This document shows positions 1 through 11,569 of a stretch of DNA of 64,000 nucleotides, one piece after another; within the stretch, counting starts at the first letter, position 1, and every line of letters begins with the position of its first letter. The stretch is from Archilochus colubris (taxonomy: Eukaryota; Chordata; Aves; Apodiformes; Trochilidae). The DNA lies in contig CM041083.1 in the NCBI GenBank assembly GCA_023079485.1, positions 103,865,054-103,929,053 on the forward strand, in the 5' to 3' direction. The translations under genes were made by a program, and so were the position numbers. The notes beneath the pieces are model-generated. The model saw nothing but the letters and a program-made list of their open reading frames with translations, did not search any database and was not told the DNA's origin.

Positions 1-1968
1 AAGCAGCTTGATTGATGTTGGAATCATAGAATCTAAAGCTGAAAACTGTACGAAGCCAAGCAACGTTTCTGGCTTCAGGGACTTCTCATGCAAGGAACTA
101 GGGCTGCTTAGGAGACTATGCTTGTGAGGATTTTCAGCTTTGAAACATTCTGTTGAGTCCACATGAGGATTCAGTGTGCAGCTGTACTGTTCCTGGCATC
201 TTTTCCTAAAGCTCCATGAGGAGGCGAGGGAATTTATCTATGCACTTTGTCATTATAGTACAGGTCACTGCTTTTTCACAGAAGCAAAGGCAAAGATCTA
301 GGTGAAGAAAGACTAAGAAGCCTCAGGTGTGCTGAAAATATCTGTTGTTATATCTGTAGTTGAAATGGCAGACAATCCCTTGAAAGCAACATATCTCTCT
401 TCTGTACTGCTGATCTGGTCTTTTATGCAGTGAAGGAAAAAAAACCAAACAAACCTGTAGATAACAAGTATAGATATGGAGTCTAAAGAAGCAACCTGCA
501 ATGCTCCATCCTCAGTTCTGCATTCCCAGTGTTCTGCTATCATCAGCAGAAGTTTTTCACCAGTGTGCAGCTTCTTGTTGGGTAGGGACACTGATAATTG
601 ACAGATGTAAGTGAGGAAGTCTGAGGAGGAATGAATAAAGCTGTCCCTCTGTTAAAGGGAGGAAAGTGGGAAATCTATAAAGCAGAAAATGTCTTAATTG
701 GAAAATGACAAAAGACATGGGAAAGGAAAAGGGATAAAATGTCCATTCTTTAGCTACCCATCAAATGAAGACATTCAAAGGCCTCGAGAGAGACACAGTA
801 GTGAAAAATAATTCTTGCCAAAAAGCAATGAATTACAATGTTAGAATTTGTGACGGAGGTAGTCCAAGCTCTGTAAATTTAAATAATCCTTAAGTGTATG
901 GATGATATCTCTGATCATTTGCATAATGTCAATAAAAATTCTGGGGTAAGGCCTTGAAAACACAAGGATTTCAGTTTGAGAACAAGGTAATATTTACAAC
1001 CATAGCACACTGGTGTTAGCAGTAATACTAACATGGGGGAATTTTGTCTGTGTATTTTTAATAGCTTTGTTTCTCCTACACCAAGTTCTGCATATGATTG
1101 CCTCTTTCCACCATGCCAGAGTCTCAACATAGAATTTTTTATTTTCAGAATAAGGAGTTAGAGGAGCAGGAATAGCCTGAACACTCACTAGCAGCTTATT
1201 AAAGTGTTTAGTACAGAAGAAGGTTGTGGAGACAGTGAAAGACCTGTAGGAGTAATACTTCATAAAAGGACCTCAAACATACCTTAAAGCACACTTCATT
1301 GGTGTGTGGATTTTCAGAAGAATATAAAATTAGCTGGTACAGTTGACTTCTGCAGAAGACTGCTTAGCTGAAGAGCTCAATTCTAATGCAGAGTAGAAAG
1401 GAAAGGAGAGAGGACAAAGGCCTCAAGCAGAGGGCCAAAAGGAGGATAAGATGATGGGAGAATCTCTTTGAAGAAGTAGGTTAGCAAAAGGACACTGTCA
1501 ACTTTTCAGCATGCTACATTTTTGCTGCATTTCACACAGTGCATGCAGATTGTGCTAAAGTCCTTACAGAAATAGAAGTGTCCTGTATCCTACACCTGAC
1601 CCCAGTCAGACTACTGACTGTGGGTCATAGTCTGTGCTGGCATCAGTAAGTGAAGCTTGCCTCGAGTTAGTGGAGCTTAACGCCCACTCCTGGCAGCAGC
1701 AGCTTGTCCTTGTGTATTTCTTTTCTCCACAGCTGCATGTCAACATATCAAAGTGTGACTATTGAGTATATGAATTCAAAAAAATGATAATACAGTATGT
1801 AACATTCTAGATAAGTTATCCACTTATCTCTGATGTGTAGATTATGTTTATCACCTGAGATGGAATAATACACTTAAGGCAAAGAAAAGTATGTTGTTTT
1901 TTTTCTCTCAGAAAATAATCTTCTAAAAGCACTGGAAGAAGAGGTTTGCTCCCCTTGGTAAAATCAAC
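1..1968. other. AT-rich non-coding DNA, no gene seen
   Basis: No family-like protein, repeat end or RNA gene was recognised. Open frames here are under 100 codons, overlap on both strands and lack recognisable motifs. A slightly more GC-rich stretch near 1570-1720 holds nothing I can name. Confidence 0.5.
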
Positions 1969-2006
1969 TTTTTTTTTTCTTTTTTTTTCTTTTTTTTTTT
2001 TTTTTT
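1969..2006 (+). repeat. Poly-T run with scattered C
   Basis: This is a near-pure T tract of about 38 bases, broken only by two C residues. No LINE or SINE body is visible on the side expected for a poly-A tail on the minus strand, so it is called a simple low-complexity tract. Confidence 0.85.
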
Positions 2007-2437
2007 GTCTGAAGTAACCATTTTAATCTTCCTATTACTGTGATTTCAGCTCTGCAGAAGCATGACTCCTGTAGATGGCAGCTGGGATTATCTAGTGATT
2101 ATCGCATAGAGGTGCATGCATAGAATATTTCAGCACAACTATGTCAAGTTCATTTGCTGCAGAAGTCCAACTTCTTTACTTTCTATTTTTTCCTCCTCCC
2201 TTTTCTTTCTTCCAAGCTACTGTCTCTATCGACTGTATTCAATCTAGACTGGGAAGGAGGTGGGGGCAGGTGCCATTTAGAGGGTAGATGGTAGAATAGT
2301 CACAGAAAGCAAAATCCTGAAATAACTAAGACAACTGCATCAGAAATCTAATGCTGGCTGCCCCAGTCCTTAGAAGGGATCATTCTGGAACATTTTGAGA
2401 TATTTCGTGTTAGAGATACAGGTCTGTAGATTTTGGT

Positions 2438-2525
2438 GGGAGTTTTGTGTGGCTTGTTTGTTTTTTTGGGGGGGAGGGACGTTTGTTGTTGTTTGTTTGG
2501 TTTGGTTTTTGAGGGAGTAGGGGTA
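2438..2525 (+). repeat. G/T-rich low-complexity tract
   Basis: The plus strand is almost entirely G and T, with GTTTGTTTG, GGTTTGG and a run of seven G. It resembles the larger tracts at 9840, 29583 and 61581. Base composition is strongly skewed between strands and no coding signal is present. Confidence 0.75.
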
Positions 2526-2549
2526 TGTTTTTCTTAAGTGATCTCCCTT

Positions 2550-2760
2550 TTCCTGTAGTCTTGAGAAAGAAGAGATCCAGAGACCTGGTCTGACAATGAC
2601 CTGAAGGTCTGGAGAGGGGGGGAGACAGCCTCTAGCAACAAGTACCAGAGGGACCTATTGCCTGCAAAACAGCCCCTGTGAGCTTGCTGATCCTGTCTCC
2701 TGTGCTGCTGCTCTGAATAAACATTACTATTTTTATTTAAAGATGGGTGTCGCTATCTAA
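2550..2760 (+). other. GC-richer block with AATAAA; possible old LTR or transcript 3' end
   Basis: This block is richer in GC than its surroundings. It contains a CT-rich stretch (2693-2715) followed at once by AATAAA (2716-2721) and T/A-rich DNA. That order resembles the R region of a retroviral LTR or the 3' end of a processed transcript. I found neither TG/CA ends nor a target duplication, so the family is not established. Confidence 0.2.
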
Positions 2761-2763
2761 ACC

Positions 2764-3442
2764 TTGGCCTCAAAGATACTGCTGGCTAAAGAATTCTCGG
2801 CGGGCAAGGCTGATGTTAATGCCTCAAGGATAGGACAAAATCAGTTTTATAAAACCAATAAAATAAGCCCAGGGAATAGGGAGGAGAGTGGGGCTATTTC
2901 TTTGGGCACAAGGAAGAGGAGTCGGAGGGCTAGGAGGAACTGGGGAACAGTTACAGGGGCTTTAGGTTGAGAATTAAGCACTAACTCCTTTGTGGAGAAG
3001 CCAATTTCTAGATTGGAAAAAGTGTGGAGAGGAATGAGGAATGTTTGAAATGGGGAAAGGAACTTGAGGGAAGAGCAGTGAACAGTTTTGGTTGCATAAC
3101 CTTTAGAGGACCAGGATGCTTTTTTTGCTGTTCATAGTGGGTCTTGTTCTAGGACAGTACAGACACTGAGATAAACCTCCAGTACAAGATGTGTGCAGAT
3201 GGCCATGACAGACTGCAGATGTCTTAGAAATACCAGAAGCTTTGAGCCTGACTGAAATATCTGCAAATTAGGATGAATAATAGAGTGGGGATAATATAAA
3301 ATGCAGCTTAAAGTGAATTCAATGAATTCTGGGATGTAGAATTGGTAAAATACTCACCTTGGAGTGCAAGTCTTGTATGTATCTAGCTCTTAAAAAAAAA
3401 CAAGAGGGAAAAAAACCCAAAAAAACTCCACAATATATTATG
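2764..3442. other. No gene seen
   Basis: The segment holds a purine-rich stretch (2870-2960), which opens a 68-codon frame with an Arg-rich end and no recognised domain. An A-rich tract lies at 3393-3426, just before the palindromic element. Confidence 0.4.
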
Positions 3443-3663
3443 GCTAACTGTACTGAAATGAGGCAACCAGGTGCCACTAATTGCCAGGCAGTGGGCATGA
3501 GCTTGTGTTAAGCCCACCTGTGCCTGATTAGGATTGGCCCCCTAATCCTGCTCATGTGCAGCTGGGGCCCCGCCCTGATCAGGCACAGGTGGGCTTAACA
3601 CAAGCTCATGCCCACTGCCTCGCAATTAGTGGCACCTGGTGGCCTCATTTCATTACAGCTAAC
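3443..3663. mobile_element. Palindromic LTR-like element (U3-to-U3 foldback) with 6-bp target duplication
   Basis: The element proper is 3449-3657 (209 bp). It begins TGTACTGAAATGAGG and ends CCTCATTTCATTACA. The left arm (3449-3532) and right arm (3574-3657) are 84-nt inverted repeats differing at only four positions that I can see, around a loop of about 41 nt. GCTAAC occurs directly at 3443-3448 and again at 3658-3663, a perfect 6-bp target site duplication. The arms match the start of the minus-strand solo LTR at 40879-41197, and the loop matches the next stretch of that LTR as far as its CCAAT. Both ends therefore look like the same LTR terminus facing outward. A 6-bp duplication with TG/CA ends fits ERVK-type integration; a DNA transposon with long terminal inverted repeats is the alternative. 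Confidence 0.7.
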
Positions 3664-5870
3664 TTTAATGAGCTAAGAAAACAACTTTTTTTTTTCCTAT
3701 CAATTTCTCTGCTATCTAGAAATGTAGGGTGTTTTTCTGGTACCCATCTTTATATGTGAACAAAAGCGCTGAATAAAATTATGTACAAGCAGAAACAACA
3801 CAGACTCAAATAATCAATGTATATATTTAAGTAAAATGTTTTGTTACAGTTACAGTGATGGCAAATAACTTCAGAATTTATTTAAATGTCTGATTTCAAT
3901 CAATTCTTGCTTGCTTTGTCTACCATGATAGCTAAAATATTTGGTGTACACAGAAATGCTCTTTGTCTTCTACAACCTTGTGTTTTTGACAGAGCACTTA
4001 TTTCAGAGGTAATATTTATGGACAATCATTGCATTGTGGCAGCTGCTAGTTCAGTAGCATGAAATTCCTTTCATCAAATGCTAAATACAAAATGTGTTCA
4101 AATTATAAAAATTCTGCTGTACTGTGTCTTTAACTGCTCTAGGAAAGGCAAGAAAATTTTGAGCCATATGTTTTGATTTCAGATCAGGTAAGCTAGTTGA
4201 AACAATTACCCTATATCTGCATCACAATGAGATCTGGGCAACAGAGATAGACAGGTGACTTAAAGTTGGAAAAAGAGTCTGAAACTTCTATGTCATGCTG
4301 CCAAGTCTCAGATTAAGTCATAGCTCCTCTTAGCAATTTAATATGCAGGAAGGTGGCAAGAATGTTTCATTATACAATGGATGTTTGAGTGTGACGTGCA
4401 AGGTTCCTGCTATATTCAGTGGACAGATCTTAAAGATAAAGCTCATCTCAGCTTATTTTAGAATTATCATCTGAAATAATGTGATTCATGTCCATGTTAC
4501 TATTTCTCCTCCCTAGCTGTGTACCCCATATAATTATATTTCAGCTCCCTATGTATGAGTTAATGTATTGTCAGGCAAATGGCTCCAAACCTATCATAGT
4601 CTAACTGGACAACAAAAGCTGACTGACCTCAGACTTGGCATTACATCAAAGCTAGAATGAAGATTGATACCCCTAAACTTATATCTTCAAATTATAGCGG
4701 ATAAATCCCACAATGAAGTGAGCATGGATAAATCCTTCCCTTTTTGCATGCTATTCCTATTTTTCTGATGCACAAGAAGCAGTTTCTATGAGCCACTACA
4801 AAACACTGCTTCTTTTTCTATCACACAATAGTCATGAGTTTGTGAAGAATCAACTTTTCTTTCAACAAAACAAAAACAAACTTCAGAAACAACAAAAAAA
4901 CCCACAAAACTTTATAGTCCTCCCTGAACTAGCAACAAAGTGAAGACATTAGTACAGTACATGTAATAAACTACACTTTAAGTTATGCTGATGATATTGC
5001 CAAAGTCCTTAACATGAAATGATATTGATTTACACACATACAGTGAACAGTTGCAATTTTTAATTAAACTTCCATAAATACCCATACAATTTATAAATAA
5101 ATAAATGAAACACTGAAATGTGTTTCAGTTTTGATTTGAATTTTTTAATTAAACAAGTTCTTTACAAAGGGCTGGAGAAATGTCTCAAACTCTGACACAA
5201 GTCATTGTGGAATGGTGATCTGTATTAGAACTGCCTATTAGTAAATAGTGGGTTCAAGTACCTGTATCAAAATGGAAAAAATTGTCAAATGTTCCCCAGG
5301 GACCTCATCCTAAGCTATGTAAATGAAAGTGAAGGTTCTTAGTTGCTTCAGCAGGTCAGAATTAGACATTTACATAAAATCATCATTACTGTTTTAGAGG
5401 TAGGAGGGGGATATAGTGTTACTGACATTCACAGCTTGTCATATATCAATAAGAATTAGTGATGCCAACTGAGATTACAAAGAAACTAACAGAAATACAG
5501 GCCAGGCTAGTTACACGTAAACTCAAATATACAAAAGACGCAGGAGATTAAAATGGTTATCTAATAGAGATGTGGACTGAATTTGGAATTTTATGGGTAA
5601 AGTTATTAGTTTTTTCCATGGTTATTACATGGGTAGAGGGAGTATCTAAATCTCTACAACCTCCATCTAATACAAGCCACAGTGCAAATCATTAATAAAA
5701 CCAACTTGGATTTGTACTCAGCTGCCAAGTGAATCAGCTTCAAGAATGTTGATAGGCTCAAATGTCCAGAGGATTATGAAAATACAAGTAGTGAAATTAA
5801 GAGGAGCTTTTATAGAGTATACAGAGAAAATATAAACTGAATACTACATCCATTTTTGGGGTTCTCAATT
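3664..5870. other. AT-rich non-coding DNA, no gene seen
   Basis: No coding pattern or known repeat end was recognised. A short A/C-rich tract lies at about 4867-4910 and an AAAT-rich stretch at 5093-5110. Confidence 0.5.
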
Positions 5871-6340
5871 CAGGAGAAACAAGGATGTACTAGAGAGAGT
5901 CCAATATAGAGCTATGAGGATGATTAAGGGGTTTGGGCATCTCTCCTATGAAGAAAGACTGAGAGAACTGGAGCTGTTTAGCCTTGAGAAAAGAAGGCAA
6001 AGAGGGGATCTGATTAGTGTCTATAAATACCTGAGGGGTGTGTGTCAAGAAGGGGCCAATCTTTTTTCAGTGGTGTCCAGTAATAAGACAAGGAAAAATG
6101 GGTTTAAACAGGAACATAAGTTCCACCTCAGCATGAGGAGAAACTTCTTTACTGTGAGGTTGATGAAACACTGGAACACGCTGCCCAGAGAGGCTGTGGA
6201 GTCTCCTTCTCTGAAGACTCAAAACCTGGCTGGGTGCAATTCTTTGTTTCATGCACTAGGAGATCCTTCTTTGGCAAGGGGGTTGGACCTGATGCTCTCT
6301 AGAGGTCCCTTCCAATCCCTTATATTTGATGATTATATGA
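5871..6340 (+). mobile_element. CR1 LINE, 3' part (ORF2 C-terminus and 3' UTR)
   Basis: Translation from 5914 gives the ORF2 C-terminal pattern of avian CR1: [20 protein letters not shown], then a conserved NFFTVR..KHWNTLPREAVESPSL block. The 3' UTR carries the expected GG-TTGGACCTGATG..CTC-AGAGGTCCCTTCCAA block (6280-6315). The terminal ATTCTATG repeats have decayed to TGATGATTATATGA. The frame stays open for 152 codons, running past the CR1 end by chance; this is a retrotransposon remnant, not a host gene. The 5' end is truncated near 5870, the usual outcome of incomplete target-primed reverse transcription. The RT core is absent. Confidence 0.93.
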
Positions 6341-9300
6341 AATTATTATTATTTTTTAATGTGTCAAAATGAGGAAAAAGATTATAAAAAAACTTGAGAG
6401 CAATCTCAAAGTACTTTCAATTGCTAGTCACACTCTCAAAAAGCAAACTCCACCAAGAGAAATAAGATCAAACCCCACATACCTAAAATCTGTAAAACCA
6501 TTCTATGTTTGTAGTTATGTAGTCAAGCATGGTAGATCCTGATTACAAACTTAATCAACAACTAGATAGCACATTTATTAAGAAGTTTAATTTTCTGCAC
6601 TTTCAACCTGGGAAATTAGTTTTTCTTGGGTTAGTTTCTATGTTGTAGTAATAAGTTTCTTGCTGGTGCTATGCTGGTTGTTTTTTGGAGGCTATTTTTA
6701 TTCAACTCTATATGTATGTGTATTGTACACTGTTAGTGTTTTAAGGAACTGAATCAAACTGTCCAATAGAAGATCAAGTCTTAGATGTATGCCTTTGAAA
6801 TTCTAAATCTGAAAAAAAAGGCAATGATTTACATGAACACATGGGTATTTAAAAAAAAAACAGTACCTTGCTATACTATATATTCAGGGATTCTTTTTAA
6901 TTGTGAAAACATGCATATCTATTTTAGACTGTAGATATCTCCTTAGATAAGCTCTTTATACTCAAAGATTGTTTAAAGAACCTGTGAATTTACATGTGTA
7001 GAAAGCATATCTGTACAAATACATATGAAAGGCAAAACATTAGCAAGCAGTTTGAAATCTTCTATTTGAGAAATGGTCTTTTTTTGTGTCAACTGAAGGA
7101 AGAAGTCTTCATTTCCCAGACTGTGGGAATTTCCCTGTGAGCTTCTGTAGCTGCCAGTTCCCCACTTAGGCTGACCCCAGATCTTGAACCGGAGGTGTCA
7201 GTCCCCAGTGTGGCTGCAGGGGAATCCATAACTTCTCTATTTGTTCTTTTGTTCTAGCTCCACTCAGTGCTACACTTCCCACACCCACAAGTCGTGTTCT
7301 GTTCACTTATGAAGTGTACAACTAAGTAAGAGTTTAGCCAGAACACACAACATTTTTTCCCCTTCCACAGAACTCTGCTGAAAGTTCCCTAACTACCTGA
7401 CTTTTAAGACTATCAGCTGAAGGTCAACCAGTGAGAAAATATGTCAGGGTTAACACTGATATCGCATATCGACGCAGTCTGAGGTGACAAGATGTTTAGT
7501 TTTTTCTGTAACAGCAAGGAAACATGAGCAATCTAGTACATATCCTTTATATGCTCAAGCCTCCTCTATATTTGCAAGCAAGAAAATAAATTTTCCACAG
7601 CTAGAAAAATTATCTTTTGTTTTGCTGTTCACAAAAGTCCTGAAGCAGTGAGCATATTCATAGTGTCGGGTACCTGCCCTAACAAAACTGTTTATCTGAA
7701 GCGTGATGTCTGCAGGCTGCAGTAGGCAGCAAGATGAGGGATTCTAATGCAATTTCCAGTACCTACTACTACTTTTAATTTCAAGGCAAATCCAACAAGT
7801 AAGGTGGGGAGTGCATATTCATCTACTAAAAGCAAAGAACTAAACAAACTGACTTAAAGCCACTACTATACTGGGAGAGTTTCATGTCCTTACATGCTGC
7901 TTGGATTTTACAGTTAACAGTCAACAAGCAGAATTTTAGCAACCATTAGTGTATATGTGAATTATTACCCTTGGGTCTTGTAGAAATGAAAAAACCTGTT
8001 TAATTTTAGAAATGCTCTTTTCTATGAAATTAAGATTTCAGAATTATATTTAGGCACATCAGTTTGGGACATGTGCCTATTGACTGGATCAGCGTTAAAG
8101 GCTTTAATATTGCCTTTGGAACAGTTAGTTTCTGAATTTATAATCCACAAAATGAAAGAATTTATATCAAAGGATAGGAGCCTCTATTGTCCCTAATAGT
8201 AAATGCTTTTATGTAACGGTGATTTTATCCAAATACATGTACTCATAATCCCTGAAGATTGATTAAAATGTTGCAAAACTTATGTTAACCAATTAAATCA
8301 AAAACTTTTAGAAAAATCCTGTGTTTATTCAACTGCTGAAAATCATTTTTCTGTCTGTCATCCAGGAAGGCTAGAATGGCTGTCACTAAATGTTTATTTC
8401 ACAACCTTTTGAGATTGTGTAAATTATATTTTATATATTAATGGTAGGCAAAAGAGAAAAGCCACACTTGAAGCATACAAAAAAGACAAACCACAAAAGC
8501 CAGAGCATTCATATTTAAATATGTAATTTAAAAGATGCTCTTGCTTTTGAATTCGCAGTTTTTTGTCACCATATATCTGAGCCATAATGCTATTTATATG
8601 CAGGTTTTTGTCTCCGTCAGGTTTCTGATTGAAACAAGATAAAAAGCTGCTTGAATTCATTGTTCATGTGCATTTCTAGAGCAAAAAGCTATCCCACACA
8701 GGTGTCAAGTTAGAATTTTTTTACTTTCTATTTGATTCATAAGACATGGAGATTGTGGCTCCCTTTATGTTTAAGACAAACAGAAAATTTCTTTCATTTG
8801 AAAATGACATTGTGAAGATACCTCTTTCTTAGCAGCTACTTAATATCACATTTTTTTAATTTTCTTTCAGAATATGAAGTTATTTCTAGAAAGAATATTA
8901 AGGAGAAGTATAGTGTAAATAATTTGTACCATTATCAAAATTGTATGATGAAATGCTATTATGTAAGCACAAAAACTTTCCTCAGAAAAGTCTTCTAAAA
9001 AGATCAGTTCTTAACACTTCAGTTGAGGCTTTTCTAGCAGTTTTGCTTGTATTTCTGCTTGTTACATATATCAATGATGAAAAATTATTTAAAGGAGTGA
9101 AATCTAATTTGAAAACTTAATCTCTAAATGCAGTTGCTTCTTTGAGTCACTTGTTTCTCACTAACATTTTAGTCTGTCTCACAAAATGGACAAGCATCAT
9201 CTGTGTTCCCCTTCTTCAAAATATGCTTGGTTCTTTATTTTGGCCTTTGAACTCATTGCTTAAACCATTTGCTTTAAGCTTCTTTTCAATCTCTATTCAA

Positions 9301-9839
9301 CTTACCTGCTTTTATATCCATTGCAAAACACTTTCTAGCAGTCTTCTCCCAAAATGTGTGCTGCCTTATATCCATATCTTCTCTGTTTGTGCAGGTACAT
9401 TTCTTAAACATATTCATAGCTCTTTCTGATTATTTTTTAGACTTATCTTCCTCTACTCCCCTTCAACTTCTCTAATATTTTTGGTTTTTTCTGTAAAGGT
9501 TCTTGAAAATTGTACAATTTCAGGTCCACACTTTGTCCTTAGTAATATTTGTGGGGAAACTCACATCCACACATGGTATAACTTACTAAATCTCTGTCAG
9601 TAGCTTTGTGCTCTAAATCTTACCTCTACCTCATTTCTTCAGTCCTATATCTCCTGTGTCCTGATGTTAGTCCTGTATAAATGACTGTCAGACTAAGCTC
9701 ATCAAAGGTAAACCAAATGCATGTCTCTCTGAAGTTGTTCAGCTCTTTACTTCTTTAGATACCTTCTAACTCTGGGAAATAATAGGTGCTTCATGGCTAT
9801 GTGCAATGGTTGTGTGAGCTTTTATCTGCTTGTGCATTT
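6341..9839. other. AT-rich non-coding DNA, no gene seen
   Basis: No repeat end, RNA gene or protein family was recognised. The stretch at 7090-7320 is more GC-rich than its surroundings but has no frame or motif I can name. The 95-codon frame at 9142-9429 is Leu/Ser/Phe-rich, as expected from T-rich DNA. Confidence 0.5.
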
Positions 9840-10006
9840 GAGGGAGGGGGGTTGTTTGTTTTGGTTTTGTGGAGGTTTTTGGTTTGATGGGTTGGGGTTT
9901 TTTTAGTTTTTTGTTTGGTTTGGTTTGTTGTTTTGGGGGCTTTTTTGTTGTTTCGGGTTTTTTGTTGTTGGTATTGTTGGTTGGTTGGTTTTTTGGGTAT
10001 TTTTTC
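9840..10006 (+). repeat. G/T-rich tract, largest in the window
   Basis: About 165 bases are composed almost wholly of G and T, with GGTTTGG, TTGTTG and GGTTGGTTGG units and hardly any A or C. Antisense frames across it give Lys/Thr/Pro/Gln-rich peptides of 70-95 residues, which are composition artefacts. It ends about 180 bp upstream of a CR1 3' end. Confidence 0.85.
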
Positions 10007-10187
10007 CAAGCAGTGTCATGTGTTGCTTGAGAGCAGTGAAAAGCACTTTCCATCTCTTGCCTAAATACACAGATCTATTTTGCTCTCCCTTTTTCCTTTC
10101 TACTTATTTTACAATAAAGGTCAAAATCAAGCTTTCTACTCTTTTAACTAAAAATTTAGAATACAAATGAATCATCTCCCTTCCAGC

Positions 10188-10573
10188 AGAGAAAATTCTG
10201 CAAAAAGGAGACTGAGGGGTGACCTCATCAATGTTTTCAAATATGTAAGGGGTGAGTGTCAGGGAGATGGAGTTAGGCTTTTCTCAGTGGTGACCAGTGA
10301 TAGGACAAGGGGTAATGGATGTAAATTGGAGCATAGGAGGTTCAAGTTGAATATTCGAAAAAATTTTTTTCTGTAAGGGTGACAGAGCCCTGGAACAGGC
10401 TGCCCAGGGGGTCGTGGAGTCTCCTTCACTGGAGACATTCAAAACCCGCCTGGACACGTTCCTATGCGAAGTGCTCTAGGTGGCCCTGCTCTGGCAGGGG
10501 GGGTTGGACTAGATGATCTTTCGAGGTCCCTTCCAACCCCAAGGATTCTATGATTCTATGATTCTATGATTCT
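10188..10573 (+). mobile_element. CR1 LINE, short 3' end with intact terminal repeats
   Basis: The fragment starts in the ORF2 block equivalent to [10 protein letters not shown]. It continues through a [21 protein letters not shown] stretch and a NFF motif, then enters the 3' UTR with GGTTGGACTAGATGATC and CGAGGTCCCTTCCAACCCC. It ends in nearly four copies of the 8-bp unit GATTCTAT (10544-10573), the hallmark of a complete CR1 3' end. The low decay of these repeats and a long open segment suggest one of the younger CR1 copies here. It is strongly 5' truncated. Confidence 0.95.
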
Positions 10574-10741
10574 CCTACCATGGGAACAGGAGCTCAAACC
10601 CTTTCAGGGACTTTTACATTTAGGTACTGCTCATTGAGGTTTATTGAACAGCATTCTTACAGGAATTGTGTGGACATTTGATCCAAGAAAAAGCAACCAA
10701 GATAGAAGAGAAGGCTTAGGCTGGTGTTGGTATCATGTTGG

Positions 10742-11569
10742 GTTTTTGTCCTGGTTTGGGCAAGGATAAAGGTGATTTTCTGTCTTGTACTTTTGCTTTT
10801 AGCTAAGTCTCTTGTAAGTAGTTGCACTTGCTGAAATTAACAGCAAATTTCTCAGACAGTGTCTGCTTCTAGGACTGATAACACTTGATGTTTATATTTA
10901 CTGCTAGAGACTGGTGTGCAGAGCCAAGGACACTGCTCATCTCTGAGGAAAACTTTTACCCTCCAGAAGGAGGAAAGAGATCACACCTGCAGCCCTCCTT
11001 TGGGGAGGAACAGACAAGATAGATGCCAGAACTGACCAAACAGAGTATTCCATCCCATATACGTCATACTCAGTATAAATTTGAGGGATCACGAGGGCCA
11101 AGCAAGATTTCCTGCTTCCAGCTTCTGGCTGCCTGCCCTTCCTGCCTTTCCTGCTTCCCTTCCTTCACCCGGCATCCTGGAAGGATTCCGTCCATTCATC
11201 TGCCTGTGGTACTGATCCGTGCCAGCCCATATCTGTGTGTTCCTGCCTCCAGTTCCCGACTGCTGTCGACTCCAGGAGTCCAGCCTGGACTTTCCCAGGG
11301 CTGCCCTGCAGCCTCGGTGGTGACTTGAGAGTTATTGGGGGGAAAGGGAGGAGGAATGTGGTTTCCATTTTCCTGTATATTTGTATATATTTAGTAATTT
11401 TTCCTATTTATCATTACTGTTTCATTAAAGTTGTGTAGTTTAGTTTCCAACCCATAAGTCTCTCTCCCTTATTCTCTCTCCTTTCTTTATCAAGGAGGAG
11501 AGAGACATTAATAGAGAGCGTCTGTTACTTGGTTTAATTGCCGGGCCAGTGTTAAACTGTGACAGTTTT
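10742..11569 (+). mobile_element. Solo ERVL-type LTR with 5-bp target duplication
   Basis: The LTR proper is 10747-11564 (818 bp), opening TGTCCTGGTTTGGGCAAGG and closing AAACTGTGACA. GTTTT is present directly at 10742-10746 and at 11565-11569, giving a perfect 5-bp duplication as expected for ERVL-like integrases. Within it, TATAAAT lies at 11074-11080, a pyrimidine-rich transcribed-region-like stretch follows, and ATTAAA lies at 11424-11429 before a T-rich segment. The TGTCCTGGTTTGGG start is characteristic of common avian ERVL LTRs. No internal retroviral sequence adjoins it, so it is a solo LTR left by LTR-LTR recombination. Short GC-rich frames inside it (11023-11328) are not genes. Confidence 0.9.
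11074..11080 (+). promoter_or_regulatory. TATA-like box of the solo LTR
   Basis: TATAAAT sits about 330 bp into the LTR, a position plausible for the U3/R boundary. Whether it is active is unknown. Confidence 0.5.

Noticed and set aside
3449..3657. Classic DNA transposon with terminal inverted repeats
   Set aside because: Not fully excluded, but the arms match an LTR elsewhere in the window, ends are TG/CA and the duplication is 6 bp, which favours an ERVK-derived palindrome.
5914..6372. 152-codon open frame as a host gene
   Set aside because: Its sequence is the CR1 ORF2 C-terminus followed by the CR1 3' UTR, then chance codons.
9766..10053. Lys/Thr/Pro-rich minus-strand peptide
   Set aside because: Produced entirely by the G/T-rich low-complexity tract.
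11023..11438. GC-rich overlapping frames as a small gene
   Set aside because: They lie inside the solo ERVL LTR, in the region downstream of its TATA-like box, and are open on both strands.
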